Part shown: positions 1 to 6,406 of the stretch, piece by piece
Layout: each line of letters opens with the position of its first letter
Position numbering within the stretch: the stretch's first letter is position 1
Assembly (NCBI GenBank): GCA_017538685.1
Contig: JAFYIK010000021.1
Span: forward strand, 1 to 9,773
Direction of reading: 5' to 3'
From: Bacteroidales bacterium
GTDB taxonomy: Bacteria > Bacteroidota > Bacteroidia > Bacteroidales > UBA932
Length of the DNA stretch: 9,773 nucleotides
Translations under genes and position numbers: made by a program
Notes under the pieces: generated by a model
The model's input: only the letters and a program-made list of their open reading frames with translations
Told to the model about the DNA's origin: nothing
Databases searched by the model: none

Positions 1-814
1 CGAGAGGAAGAAGGTGGATGCGGCGGTGATTGAGGTGGGAATTGGAGTAAGACTTGACAGTACGAACGTTATCAGTCCGATTTTGTCGGTGGTTACGAGC
101 ATTGGTCTGGACCATTGCGCGATGTTGGGAGATACGAGGGCCGAAATTGCCCTCGAAAAGGCCGGAATATTCAAGAAAGCCGTTCCTGCACTGGTGTGGG
201 GACACGATCCGGAGACGGACGAGGTGTTCGGGAAATATGCGCGCGAGGTCGGGGCCGATTTGCATTTTGCAGACGAGATGGCCGGACCGGTTCATCTGGA
301 CAGGATGGATCTTCGCGGAGAGTATCAGGATGTCAACGTCCGGACTGTGCTCGCGGCTCTGAAACTTCTCGGAATCGAACCGGATTACGACGCTTTGCGC
401 AACACCGCAAAGATCACGGGACTTCGCGGACGCTGGGAGATTCTTCAGGGGAATCCGACGGTCATCTGCGACATCGGTCACAATCCCGCCGCTCTCGCCC
501 TGAACTTCCGCCAACTCGAGCAATACGGAAAACCTCTCACCATCGTCTACGGCATTATGGCCGACAAGGCGCTCGACGACATCGCGCCCCTTATGCCTTC
601 TTCCGCCCGTTACATCCTCTGCGCCCCCGCCACTCCCCGCGCCCTGCCCGTCGATGAATTACATCGCAGACTGTCAGCATTAAGACCAGACTTAAATCTC
701 CAAACTTCCCCTTCCGTCTCAGAGGCTATCCAACTTGCATTAGCCCAATCCACCCCCGACAGCATCATTTATATTGGTGGAAGTACCTTCGTCGTCGCCG
801 AAGCGATTAAATAA
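1..814 (+). CDS. folC: Folylpolyglutamate synthase / dihydrofolate synthase FolC, 5'-truncated by window edge
   Basis: FolC is a cytoplasmic Mur-ligase-family enzyme that adds glutamate to dihydropteroate and/or to reduced folates using ATP. The reading frame is open to the left edge (residues E-R-K-K precede the GTG at 14), so the N-terminal part with the P-loop lies outside the window; the GTG is not taken as the start. Visible family marks are the EVG-loop EVGIGVRLDSTNV (nt 32-70), SIGLDH..LGDT with the Mg-binding His, EKAGI, GLRGRWE, DIGHNP (nt 470-487) opening the C-terminal Mur-ligase domain, GIMADK, ATPRALP and the terminal GGSTFVVAEA. The protein ends with TAA at 812-814, a normal C-terminus. 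Two oddities: the second Gly of the usual G-x-G-G loop is Val (GTA), and G exceeds C in the first 360 nt but C exceeds G after about 480. The gene converges on the OmpA gene. Family assignment is firm; whether it is bifunctional cannot be told. Confidence 0.95.
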   Translation, partial: ERKKVDAAVIEVGIGVRLDSTNVISPILSVVTSIGLDHCAMLGDTRAEIALEKAGIFKKAVPALVWGHDPETDEVFGKYAREVGADLHFADEMAGPVHLDRMDLRGEYQDVNVRTVLAALKLLGIEPDYDALRNTAKITGLRGRWEILQGNPTVICDIGHNPAALALNFRQLEQYGKPLTIVYGIMADKALDDIAPLMPSSARYILCAPATPRALPVDELHRRLSALRPDLNLQTSPSVSEAIQLALAQSTPDSIIYIGGSTFVVAEAIK

Positions 815-832
815 TTAAATAAGCGGTGCAGC

Positions 833-866
833 AAAAAAAAGGCTGACCAAATCGGTCAGCCTTTTT
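833..866. terminator. Bidirectional intrinsic terminator between folC and the OmpA gene
   Basis: An 8-bp GC-rich stem, GGCTGACC (841-848) pairing with GGTCAGCC (854-861), encloses the 5-nt loop AAATC and is flanked by eight A on the left and five T on the right. Read on the minus strand the T-tract is eight long, so it should be stronger for the OmpA gene; on the plus strand it has five T. It lies 19 nt after the folC stop and 23 nt beyond the OmpA-gene stop, which suits one shared terminator for two convergent genes. Confidence 0.93.
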
Positions 867-889
867 CGTATTAATGAGGTTAGAATATC

Positions 890-2092
890 TTACTCTGCGG
901 GCTCCTCGACGGCTGCGGTGTTAGCAGTCTCGATGATGACGGCACGGTTGAGCTCGATGGTCATAAACCTGTTCTGCTCGCTCTCGTCGAGGGTGATTTC
1001 GAACTGATCCTTGTCGAGACCGTACTTGTCGGTGAGGAGTTTGTGGATGTAGTTGCCACGCTGCTTCTGGAGCTGCTTGTTGCGAGCTGCAGAACCGGTG
1101 TTGTGATCGGTAAGTCCGGTGAGCGTGAAGTGGATAGTCTGATCCTGGGTGAGCATAGTCTTCACGATGCGGTCGAAGTGCTCGAGCTCCTTGACGGAGA
1201 GGGTAGCCTGACCAATCTCGAAGTAGACGATAGCCGGAGTCTCGAGGAGGCTCTTGACGATAGCGTCGTTCTGAGCGGAGTGACCTGCGAGCTCATCCTT
1301 GAGAGCGGCGTTCTCCTTGGCAGCCTCTTCCTGAGCGGCCTTGGCCTCAGCAGCCTCAGCAGCGAGCTTCTCATTCTCAGCCTGGACAGCTGCGAGAGCT
1401 GCGGCAGCCTCAGCGGCAGCGACGGTAGCGGGCATAAGGACTTCGTCCTTGGTCTGCCAGTCGTGTACGCCAAGTTTGTAAGACACACCTACGAGAGCGG
1501 TTGCCCACATAGCAAGTCCAGAAGCGGACTTGTCAAGGCAGTTCTGCTTCATACCGTAGAGGCTGGCGTCGAGGTCGAGGTCGAGCCTTTCGGTAAGGGC
1601 ATACTTGACGAGGACACCGGGAGCTGCGGTGAAGTCCATAGCGGTTCCGGCAAGACGGCCAACGAAAAGACCGGCGGAAACGTAAGGGATCACCTGCCAC
1701 TTGCGGGTCTTGTCATATCCCCAGAACTGGTTGGTGATATTCCACATAACATCACCGTGGGCCAGGAGCGGAATACCGCTGGTCAGGGTGTTAGTGTTGG
1801 GGTTGTTGTACTTGAAAAGTCCCGTATTCAGACCGGCGCGGATTCCCCACATAGGGTCGATCCACTTACCGAAATTGCCGTTGACAGTAACGCCGATACC
1901 GCGCAGAGGAGAATTCCAAGGCGAGTCGACTGTGATGTTAAGACCACCGGCTACACCAATGAACCAGTTGTCCAGGAATCCGTTAGTCACGAACGAATCC
2001 TTAGGGGCTTCAGTACTCTCGGCCTCCTGAGCGAATGCGACGGATGCGCCTGCGAGCAGGAGGGCAGCTAAAAGAAAAGCTTTGATTTTCAT
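890..2092 (-). CDS. OmpA-family outer-membrane protein (beta-barrel, Ala/Glu coiled-coil linker, OmpA peptidoglycan-binding domain)
   Basis: This 400-residue protein probably ties the outer membrane to peptidoglycan. Residues 1-21 are a signal peptide (K-I-K, Leu/Ala core, AFA cleavage site before Q22). Residues about 35-208 are rich in Gly, aromatic and alternating hydrophobic residues, as in a small beta-barrel. Residues about 222-270 form an Ala/Glu/Lys-rich coiled-coil linker (ENEKL, KENAALKDEL) in place of a Pro-rich hinge. Residues about 285-385 are an OmpA-like domain: VYFEIGQATLS, then LTDHNTGS with D329, and N338-x-x-L-x-x-x-R345; D329 and R345 match the Asp/Arg pair that grips diaminopimelate in this family. 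The short tail VEEPAE follows. The start is set by the signal peptide and an A/T-rich, SD-free leader. The gene has its own promoter and a strong terminator. The exact barrel subfamily was not recognised. Confidence 0.93.
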   Translation of the reverse strand: MKIKAFLLAALLLAGASVAFAQEAESTEAPKDSFVTNGFLDNWFIGVAGGLNITVDSPWNSPLRGIGVTVNGNFGKWIDPMWGIRAGLNTGLFKYNNPNTNTLTSGIPLLAHGDVMWNITNQFWGYDKTRKWQVIPYVSAGLFVGRLAGTAMDFTAAPGVLVKYALTERLDLDLDASLYGMKQNCLDKSASGLAMWATALVGVSYKLGVHDWQTKDEVLMPATVAAAEAAAALAAVQAENEKLAAEAAEAKAAQEEAAKENAALKDELAGHSAQNDAIVKSLLETPAIVYFEIGQATLSVKELEHFDRIVKTMLTQDQTIHFTLTGLTDHNTGSAARNKQLQKQRGNYIHKLLTDKYGLDKDQFEITLDESEQNRFMTIELNRAVIIETANTAAVEEPAE

Positions 2093-2127
2093 AAACGTTA
2101 TATTTTGTTAACTATTTTCGTTTAACT

Positions 2128-2144
2128 GATACACTACTAGTATC
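2128..2144 (-). other. Small inverted repeat at the predicted 5' end of the OmpA-gene mRNA
   Basis: GATAC (2128-2132) and GTATC (2140-2144) can pair around a 7-nt loop. If transcription starts just before it, the mRNA would carry a 5'-terminal hairpin, which can slow decay, as known for E. coli ompA mRNA. The stem is only 5 bp and mostly A-T, so this may be chance. Confidence 0.3.
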
Positions 2145-2150
2145 GAGGCA

Positions 2151-2181
2151 CAAAGATAATGAGTTTTTTTGAATTGTCAAA
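2151..2181 (-). promoter_or_regulatory. Bacteroides-type promoter of the OmpA gene
   Basis: Read on the minus strand, TTTG (2181-2178) is followed after 19 nt by TATCTTTG (2158-2151), matching the Bacteroidales -33 TTTG and -7 TAnnTTTG elements at a usual spacing. Transcription should begin near 2144-2147, giving a leader of about 52-55 nt. The -33 element overlaps the stop codon of the preceding fused bat gene (2177-2179). No terminator was seen between the two genes, so read-through from the bat operon is also possible. Confidence 0.75.
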
Positions 2182-4717
2182 TTATTTCCAACTCTTTTGC
2201 AACAATCCATCCCTGCCGTCCGTCGGCGAGTTCGATATTCTCCCATAAACCCATAGAATCAAGCACTTTGACTTTCGTGCCTTCGTGCAGGATAAACAGG
2301 TCTGTGCCGGAATTGCTGTCGGGCGCGCTGCGGACCACGACCACAGGCGAAACCACTATCGCAGAGGACTTTGCGGAATAGTCCGCACGTATCCTAAGAG
2401 AGAATCCAAGGCAGACGAGGCTGAGCAGGAGCGCGGCGAGACCGGCGAAGAATCCGGTTTTGCGCGCGGCGGGGCTGCGGCCGAGGAGGAAGAGGAGGAG
2501 CAAGCCGAGGGCGAGCGCGAAAAGCGCGAGGAACAGGACTGCCCACACATTGGAGCCTAGGCCGCTGCGGGCCGCGCGTAGCCAACTCACCACGAAGAAT
2601 TCCGGCACGCTCTCGATGCGGTCTTTTCGGAAAGTCTGCGCGAATTCCAGGTTGTATTTGGCGTCGGAATACGAAGGATCCGCCTTCAGTGCCTTCTCGA
2701 AGTAAAGAATTGCGTGGGCCAGGTCGCCTTCCTTGAAACACGCCGAGCCTATGTTTGTCAGCAGCGCAGCGCTTTCCTGGCCTGATTCCAGAACCGAGGT
2801 CCAGGATTCACGAGCCGTCGTCCAGTCCCCTGCCGCATACGCGTCTATGCCTGTCTGCCAGGCATCCTGAGCATTCGCCGCAAACGGGAACATAAGCAAT
2901 AGCGCGAGGAGGGCGGCGCCGCGGCCGCTGCGTTTCTTCTTCATAGCATCATCGATGGCGGAGATCACCTCCAGGGCAGATTTGTAGTGAGCGTCCATAG
3001 CTTCGAAACCGGCGTCGGGGGCGTAACGGGCGAACTCGCAGGCATCCAGCAGGCCGATGAACTCGTCGGCGTCTGCCTGCGGCACACCGGCGTCCAGAAG
3101 CCGGGCTGAAATAGTCTCTTTGTCCTGGCCCGAGGCCTCGATTCCGAATTTGTCAGCCACGAAGCCAAGCAGGGCTTTATGCAGTTCTTCATAGAATGCA
3201 GTGTAGAGATTGTCCTTGAGGAAAGCGCCGGCCCGGGCAAGGCGCCCGCGCGCCATCTTCGATGCGGTGCGCTTGCGCTCGCCGGCGACGTCGGCCCTGC
3301 GGGCCGCGATCTTCCTCAGACCGAGCCACAGCGCCAGCGCTCCGAGCACCAGAACTGCCAGGATGATGAAGAACGGAGTCGAGCACACGAAGAACGAACC
3401 CGCTTTGTACAAACCGGGATTGCCGGTATTAATATACCTGATGTCAGTTCCCAGATTACGCACGTCCCTTCCGGCCACTCCGGAGAACACCTGCGCGGGG
3501 CCTGAAGGCTGCAGGTCGCTGTCCGAGCGCGAGACCTTGATCGGGATGGGCTCGCCGCTGACAGTCACGTACTTCCCTGCCGAGATATCGTAGTAGCTGA
3601 ACTCCACCGGCGGAATCACGAACGAGCCGTAGTGGCGCGGGATGAAGGGGTATTCGAACACCTTCGAGCCGTCTTTGTCGGATGACTTGACGTCGTAGAC
3701 CTCGAAATCCGGCGGGAAGTTCACCTTCGGCGCCTGCACCAGCGCCAGATTACCCTTGCCGCTGACCGTGACCACCAGCGAAGAGGCGTCGTGAGTCGCG
3801 AGCGAATCGCGCGCGACTATGGTCTTGATCGAGAACTTGCCCACGCCCCCGCAGAACGACTCCGGCTGGGGCTGGGGCAGCGCGTTGACGTGGATGGTCG
3901 TGGACTTGGTCGACACGCGCTTGCGGATGGAACTGTAGTCGTCCTGGAAGAAACTGTCCAGGATGCTGCCGGCGTTCGAGCGGTTGCGCACCCGCAGCAC
4001 GCACACAAGCTCCGCCGGATCGATCACTATGTCTCCGCTCTGCTGCGGGATGAGGGTATAGCTTCGGATGGTCGCGACATTGTAGATGGCTTCGCCGAGG
4101 GTCTCACGCTGGAATTGAATCTCGGACGGGGCTGCTGCCACCTGACTCCAGAAGCCGTCGAACGAAGGCACCCTGAAATCTTCGTAGCCGATAATATTGA
4201 CTCTCTGATAGAGCCTGATTGCGGCAGTGAACGGCTCGCCCAGCATAACGTTGTGCTTGCTCACCTCGAGCCTCATAAAAAGATCCTCGCCAGAGACGGA
4301 GTAGGCGTTCTGCTGGTTCGGATTGGAGGAGGCGCTGGCGGCGCCGCTCTTGACCACCTTCACGGTAGGAGCAGATGAATTGACGGTTTTGCTTCCCATC
4401 TTGGCCACGGCCGCCGGGAGCTGGAATGTGCCCTCTTTGCGGGGCATCAGGACATAGGTGTAGGACGTCTGGGTCGATCTGCTCGTTTTGCCGTTTACTA
4501 TCGAGATGGAACTGCTGGTGCCCGTCTGAGGTCCCCACACAAGTTGGAAATCGGAGGGGCACTGCCAGTCGAAGGAGGAAGGTTTGTTACCCTCCACCAC
4601 GAAAGTGAGGTTGAACTGTTCGTCCAACGCCACGGCCGACGGCACCTGCACGCTGATCTGCGCGAAAGCGGCGGCCGTCGCCAATAGCGACAATATGACT
4701 GCTATTATCCTTTTCAT
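2177..4717 (-). CDS. batD: Fused BatD-BatE protein of the bat operon
   Basis: One 846-residue frame joins two proteins that are usually separate. Residues 1-19 are a signal peptide (MKRII, AFA before Q20). Residues about 20-440 are the BatD region, beta-rich and periplasmic (YTYVLMPRKEGTF, YGSFVIPPVEFSYYD). A membrane segment (about 442-466) leads into a basic, helical cytoplasmic region with a module at 504-568. Residues 592-616 are a second complete signal-peptide-like segment (MKKKR, Leu core, ANA before Q617), then BatE: TPR repeats (about 618-700), two membrane segments (724-745, 755-774) and a C-terminal SH3b domain (about 786-846). The predicted topology is self-consistent, with BatD, TPR and SH3b parts all periplasmic. 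The frame extends to a TTG at 4723, but ATG 4717 is chosen because TAATG couples it to the batC stop and it begins the signal peptide. The two parts may be separated after translation by signal peptidase. Family is certain; molecular role is not known. Confidence 0.93.
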   Translation of the reverse strand: MKRIIAVILSLLATAAAFAQISVQVPSAVALDEQFNLTFVVEGNKPSSFDWQCPSDFQLVWGPQTGTSSSISIVNGKTSRSTQTSYTYVLMPRKEGTFQLPAAVAKMGSKTVNSSAPTVKVVKSGAASASSNPNQQNAYSVSGEDLFMRLEVSKHNVMLGEPFTAAIRLYQRVNIIGYEDFRVPSFDGFWSQVAAAPSEIQFQRETLGEAIYNVATIRSYTLIPQQSGDIVIDPAELVCVLRVRNRSNAGSILDSFFQDDYSSIRKRVSTKSTTIHVNALPQPQPESFCGGVGKFSIKTIVARDSLATHDASSLVVTVSGKGNLALVQAPKVNFPPDFEVYDVKSSDKDGSKVFEYPFIPRHYGSFVIPPVEFSYYDISAGKYVTVSGEPIPIKVSRSDSDLQPSGPAQVFSGVAGRDVRNLGTDIRYINTGNPGLYKAGSFFVCSTPFFIILAVLVLGALALWLGLRKIAARRADVAGERKRTASKMARGRLARAGAFLKDNLYTAFYEELHKALLGFVADKFGIEASGQDKETISARLLDAGVPQADADEFIGLLDACEFARYAPDAGFEAMDAHYKSALEVISAIDDAMKKKRSGRGAALLALLLMFPFAANAQDAWQTGIDAYAAGDWTTARESWTSVLESGQESAALLTNIGSACFKEGDLAHAILYFEKALKADPSYSDAKYNLEFAQTFRKDRIESVPEFFVVSWLRAARSGLGSNVWAVLFLALFALALGLLLLFLLGRSPAARKTGFFAGLAALLLSLVCLGFSLRIRADYSAKSSAIVVSPVVVVRSAPDSNSGTDLFILHEGTKVKVLDSMGLWENIELADGRQGWIVAKELEII
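2867..2944 (-). other. Internal signal peptide and possible BatE restart site inside the BatD-BatE frame
   Basis: The in-frame ATG at 2944 opens MKKKRSGRG, a Leu/Ala-rich core and AANA before Gln, which is a textbook signal peptide. From here to the stop is 255 residues, a usual length for a stand-alone BatE. This marks the fusion point. The segment could act as a membrane anchor, be cut by signal peptidase, or be used as a separate start. No SD-like hexamer sits directly before it. Confidence 0.7.
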
Positions 4718-5406
4718 TACCAATTCTTCTCCTTCTGTCGGGTTTTAGCCTGCAGGGCCTTGGCTTTTTCCACCTTGTCCTGAGTCTCCTTCTCCTTTGC
4801 CTGGATGGCCTGCAGCATCTGCTGCGCCTGCTGAGGAGAGATCTTCTGCTCCTGAGGCTGCTCGGGCTGTTCCTGAGGCTCCTGAGGCTGGTCCTTCGGC
4901 TGCTGATTCTGCTGCTGCTCGTCCTGGTCCTGCTTGTTCTTATTCTTGTCGTCCTGATCCTGCTGGTCCTGGTTCTGCTGGTTTTCCAGCATCTTCTTGG
5001 CGTAAATATAATTCTCTTTTGCTTCAAGATCGCCCGGATTTCTCAAAAGCGACTGTTTGAAAGCCTGGACCGCAGCGGCATAATCCTTTTTCTGAAGGGC
5101 GATATCACCCGAATTATAGTAGTATTTGTCGGCATAGACCGATTCCGCAGCCGCATCGGCGGTCTTCGCCATCACCGAACCGGCGCCCTCGAAATCCTTC
5201 TGTTTGTAGAGAGTCGAAGCGAGGTCGTAGGAGGCAGCGAAGGAAGTCGAGTCCTTCACCAGCGCGCGGCGGTAGTCCAGTTCGGCCTCTTTATAATTCT
5301 GTTTGCCGAACCGGCGGTTGCCGCGGCGCACCTCGCGCTTGTCCGTCTGGGCGGAAAGCGGCAGCGCAACCAGCAGCGCCAAAACCATTATCAATACCCT
5401 ACGCAT
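4717..5406 (-). CDS. batC: BatC, exported TPR protein with Gln-rich linker
   Basis: BatC is a 229-residue exported protein of the bat complex, probably a periplasmic scaffold. Residues 1-19 are a signal peptide (MRR, Leu/Val core, LSA before Q20). Residues about 25-140 carry TPR-type helical repeats (NYKEAELDYRRAL, DFEGAGSVM, DYAAAVQAFKQSLLRNP). Residues about 141-188 are a Gln/Asp/Pro/Glu-rich, probably disordered stretch. The C-terminus (ISPQQAQQMLQAIQAKEKET through EKNW) is the conserved BatC tail. The frame runs up to 5454, but ATG 5406 is preferred: it starts the signal peptide, it overlaps the batB stop by 8 nt, and the longer form would put a non-signal extension in front. The stop TAA shares its last A with the ATG of batD. 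The Gln-rich length is likely to vary between strains. Confidence 0.93.
   Translation of the reverse strand: MRRVLIMVLALLVALPLSAQTDKREVRRGNRRFGKQNYKEAELDYRRALVKDSTSFAASYDLASTLYKQKDFEGAGSVMAKTADAAAESVYADKYYYNSGDIALQKKDYAAAVQAFKQSLLRNPGDLEAKENYIYAKKMLENQQNQDQQDQDDKNKNKQDQDEQQQNQQPKDQPQEPQEQPEQPQEQKISPQQAQQMLQAIQAKEKETQDKVEKAKALQAKTRQKEKNW
4843..4986 (-). repeat. Low-complexity Gln-rich coding repeat in batC
   Basis: This stretch encodes residues 141-188 of BatC, dominated by Gln with Asp, Asn, Pro and Glu. At DNA level it is built of CTG/CTC-rich units on the plus strand, including three copies of CCTGAGGCT (4851-4859, 4872-4880, 4881-4889), the last two directly in tandem. Slippage here would change protein length in multiples of three residues. 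Confidence 0.75.
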
Positions 5407-6406
5407 CTTCGAACATCCTCCTGTCAGGTTTACGCTCTCCCACCAGAATCTCAATCACGAGAAGCAGCAGGGCCAGAGCAAAGAAATACATATACTGTTC
5501 GTCGTACTCCTCGAACACCACGGACGAGAACTCCTCCCCTTCCATACGGCGTATTTCGTCGATTATGGGATTGAGGCCGAATTCGTCGTTGCCGGCGTGG
5601 ACATACGCTCCGTTCCCGGCGGCAGCAATCTTACGCAGCACGGCCTCATCCAGCTTCGAGACCACTATGTTCCCGCTCTTGTCAGTCAGCAGCTGGCCGT
5701 CTACGGGAATCGGCTGGCCGTGGGTAGAACCCACGCCGATGGTGTAGATGCGTATGCCCGCATCCCCCGCCTCGCGCGCTGCGGCGACCGCGTCGTCTTC
5801 GTGGTTCTCGCCGTCCGTGATAAGGATAATCACGCGGCTCTTCTCACTCTGCGCGCTGAAGCTCTTGATGGCGGTGTGGATGGCATCGCCTATGGCCGTT
5901 CCCTGCACGGGGATGGAGCCCGCGTCGATGGAACTGAGGAACATCTTGGCGGAAACGTAGTCCGTCGTAACGGGCAACTGCACGAAGGATGTGCCGGCGA
6001 ATATTATCAAACCGATGCGGTCGTCGCGGAGTTTGTCCACGATGGCCGAAATGGCCATTTTCGCACGCTCGAGCCTGTTAGGAGAATAATCTTCCGCAAG
6101 CATCGAGTTCGACACGTCCAGGCAGATCATAATCTCCGCGCCCTTGGTCTTGCGCTCGCTGAGTTTCGCGCCTATCTGCGGACGGGCGAGGCCGATGACG
6201 AAAGCCATAAACGCGAGCGTGAAAAGAATGATTCTTATCCACCCCTTCGCAGGGCTGTAGTGCGGCATCAGCTCGCGCACCATCTTCTCGTCGCCGAAAC
6301 GCCTGATGCGCCTGCGCCTCAACGCCATCACGACCGCGTAAGCGATCGGAATCACAGGCACCAGCAGCAGGAGCCACAAATACTGATATTGAGCGAATAT
6401 TATCAC
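5399..6406 (-). CDS. batB: BatB, membrane-anchored VWA-domain protein
   Basis: BatB has 335 residues. Two N-terminal membrane segments (about 9-29 and 57-73) flank a short basic cytoplasmic loop (RRRRIRRFGDEK). The VWA domain follows (about 90-290) with a complete MIDAS: D97-x-S99-x-S101 in LDVSNSM, T170 in QGTAIGDA and D198 in ITDGEN. A C-terminal membrane segment (about 306-322) and a short basic tail end the protein. Such VWA domains bind a divalent metal and partner proteins; in this operon type they are thought to work with the MoxR ATPase. The start is a GTG at 6406 in the 4-nt GTGA overlap with the batA stop, five nt after an AGGAGG. No ATG lies near in this frame, and the GTG gives the expected short N-terminus before the first membrane segment. 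It is a paralogue of BatA next to it. Confidence 0.95.
   Translation of the reverse strand: MIIFAQYQYLWLLLLVPVIPIAYAVVMALRRRRIRRFGDEKMVRELMPHYSPAKGWIRIILFTLAFMAFVIGLARPQIGAKLSERKTKGAEIMICLDVSNSMLAEDYSPNRLERAKMAISAIVDKLRDDRIGLIIFAGTSFVQLPVTTDYVSAKMFLSSIDAGSIPVQGTAIGDAIHTAIKSFSAQSEKSRVIILITDGENHEDDAVAAAREAGDAGIRIYTIGVGSTHGQPIPVDGQLLTDKSGNIVVSKLDEAVLRKIAAAGNGAYVHAGNDEFGLNPIIDEIRRMEGEEFSSVVFEEYDEQYMYFFALALLLLVIEILVGERKPDRRMFEDA
5417..5422 (-). promoter_or_regulatory. SD-like AGGAGG upstream of batC
   Basis: AGGAGG on the minus strand lies 10 nt before the batC ATG (5406), inside the last codons of batB (Arg-Arg-Met). It is a perfect anti-SD complement, slightly far from the start. SD use is generally weak in Bacteroidota, so function is inferred only. 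Confidence 0.4.

Noticed and set aside
1043..2071. Long plus-strand open frame (342 codons) opposite the OmpA-family gene
   Set aside because: It is the antisense shadow of a gene with strongly biased codons. The translation is Val/Glu/Gly/Ser-rich with no domain, and the sense strand has a signal peptide, OmpA domain, promoter and terminator.
4843..4986. CTG-rich repeat region in batC considered as a CRISPR or phase-variation tract
   Set aside because: The units are irregular, in frame and encode a Gln-rich linker. There are no spacers, and the three-base periodicity would not cause frameshifts.
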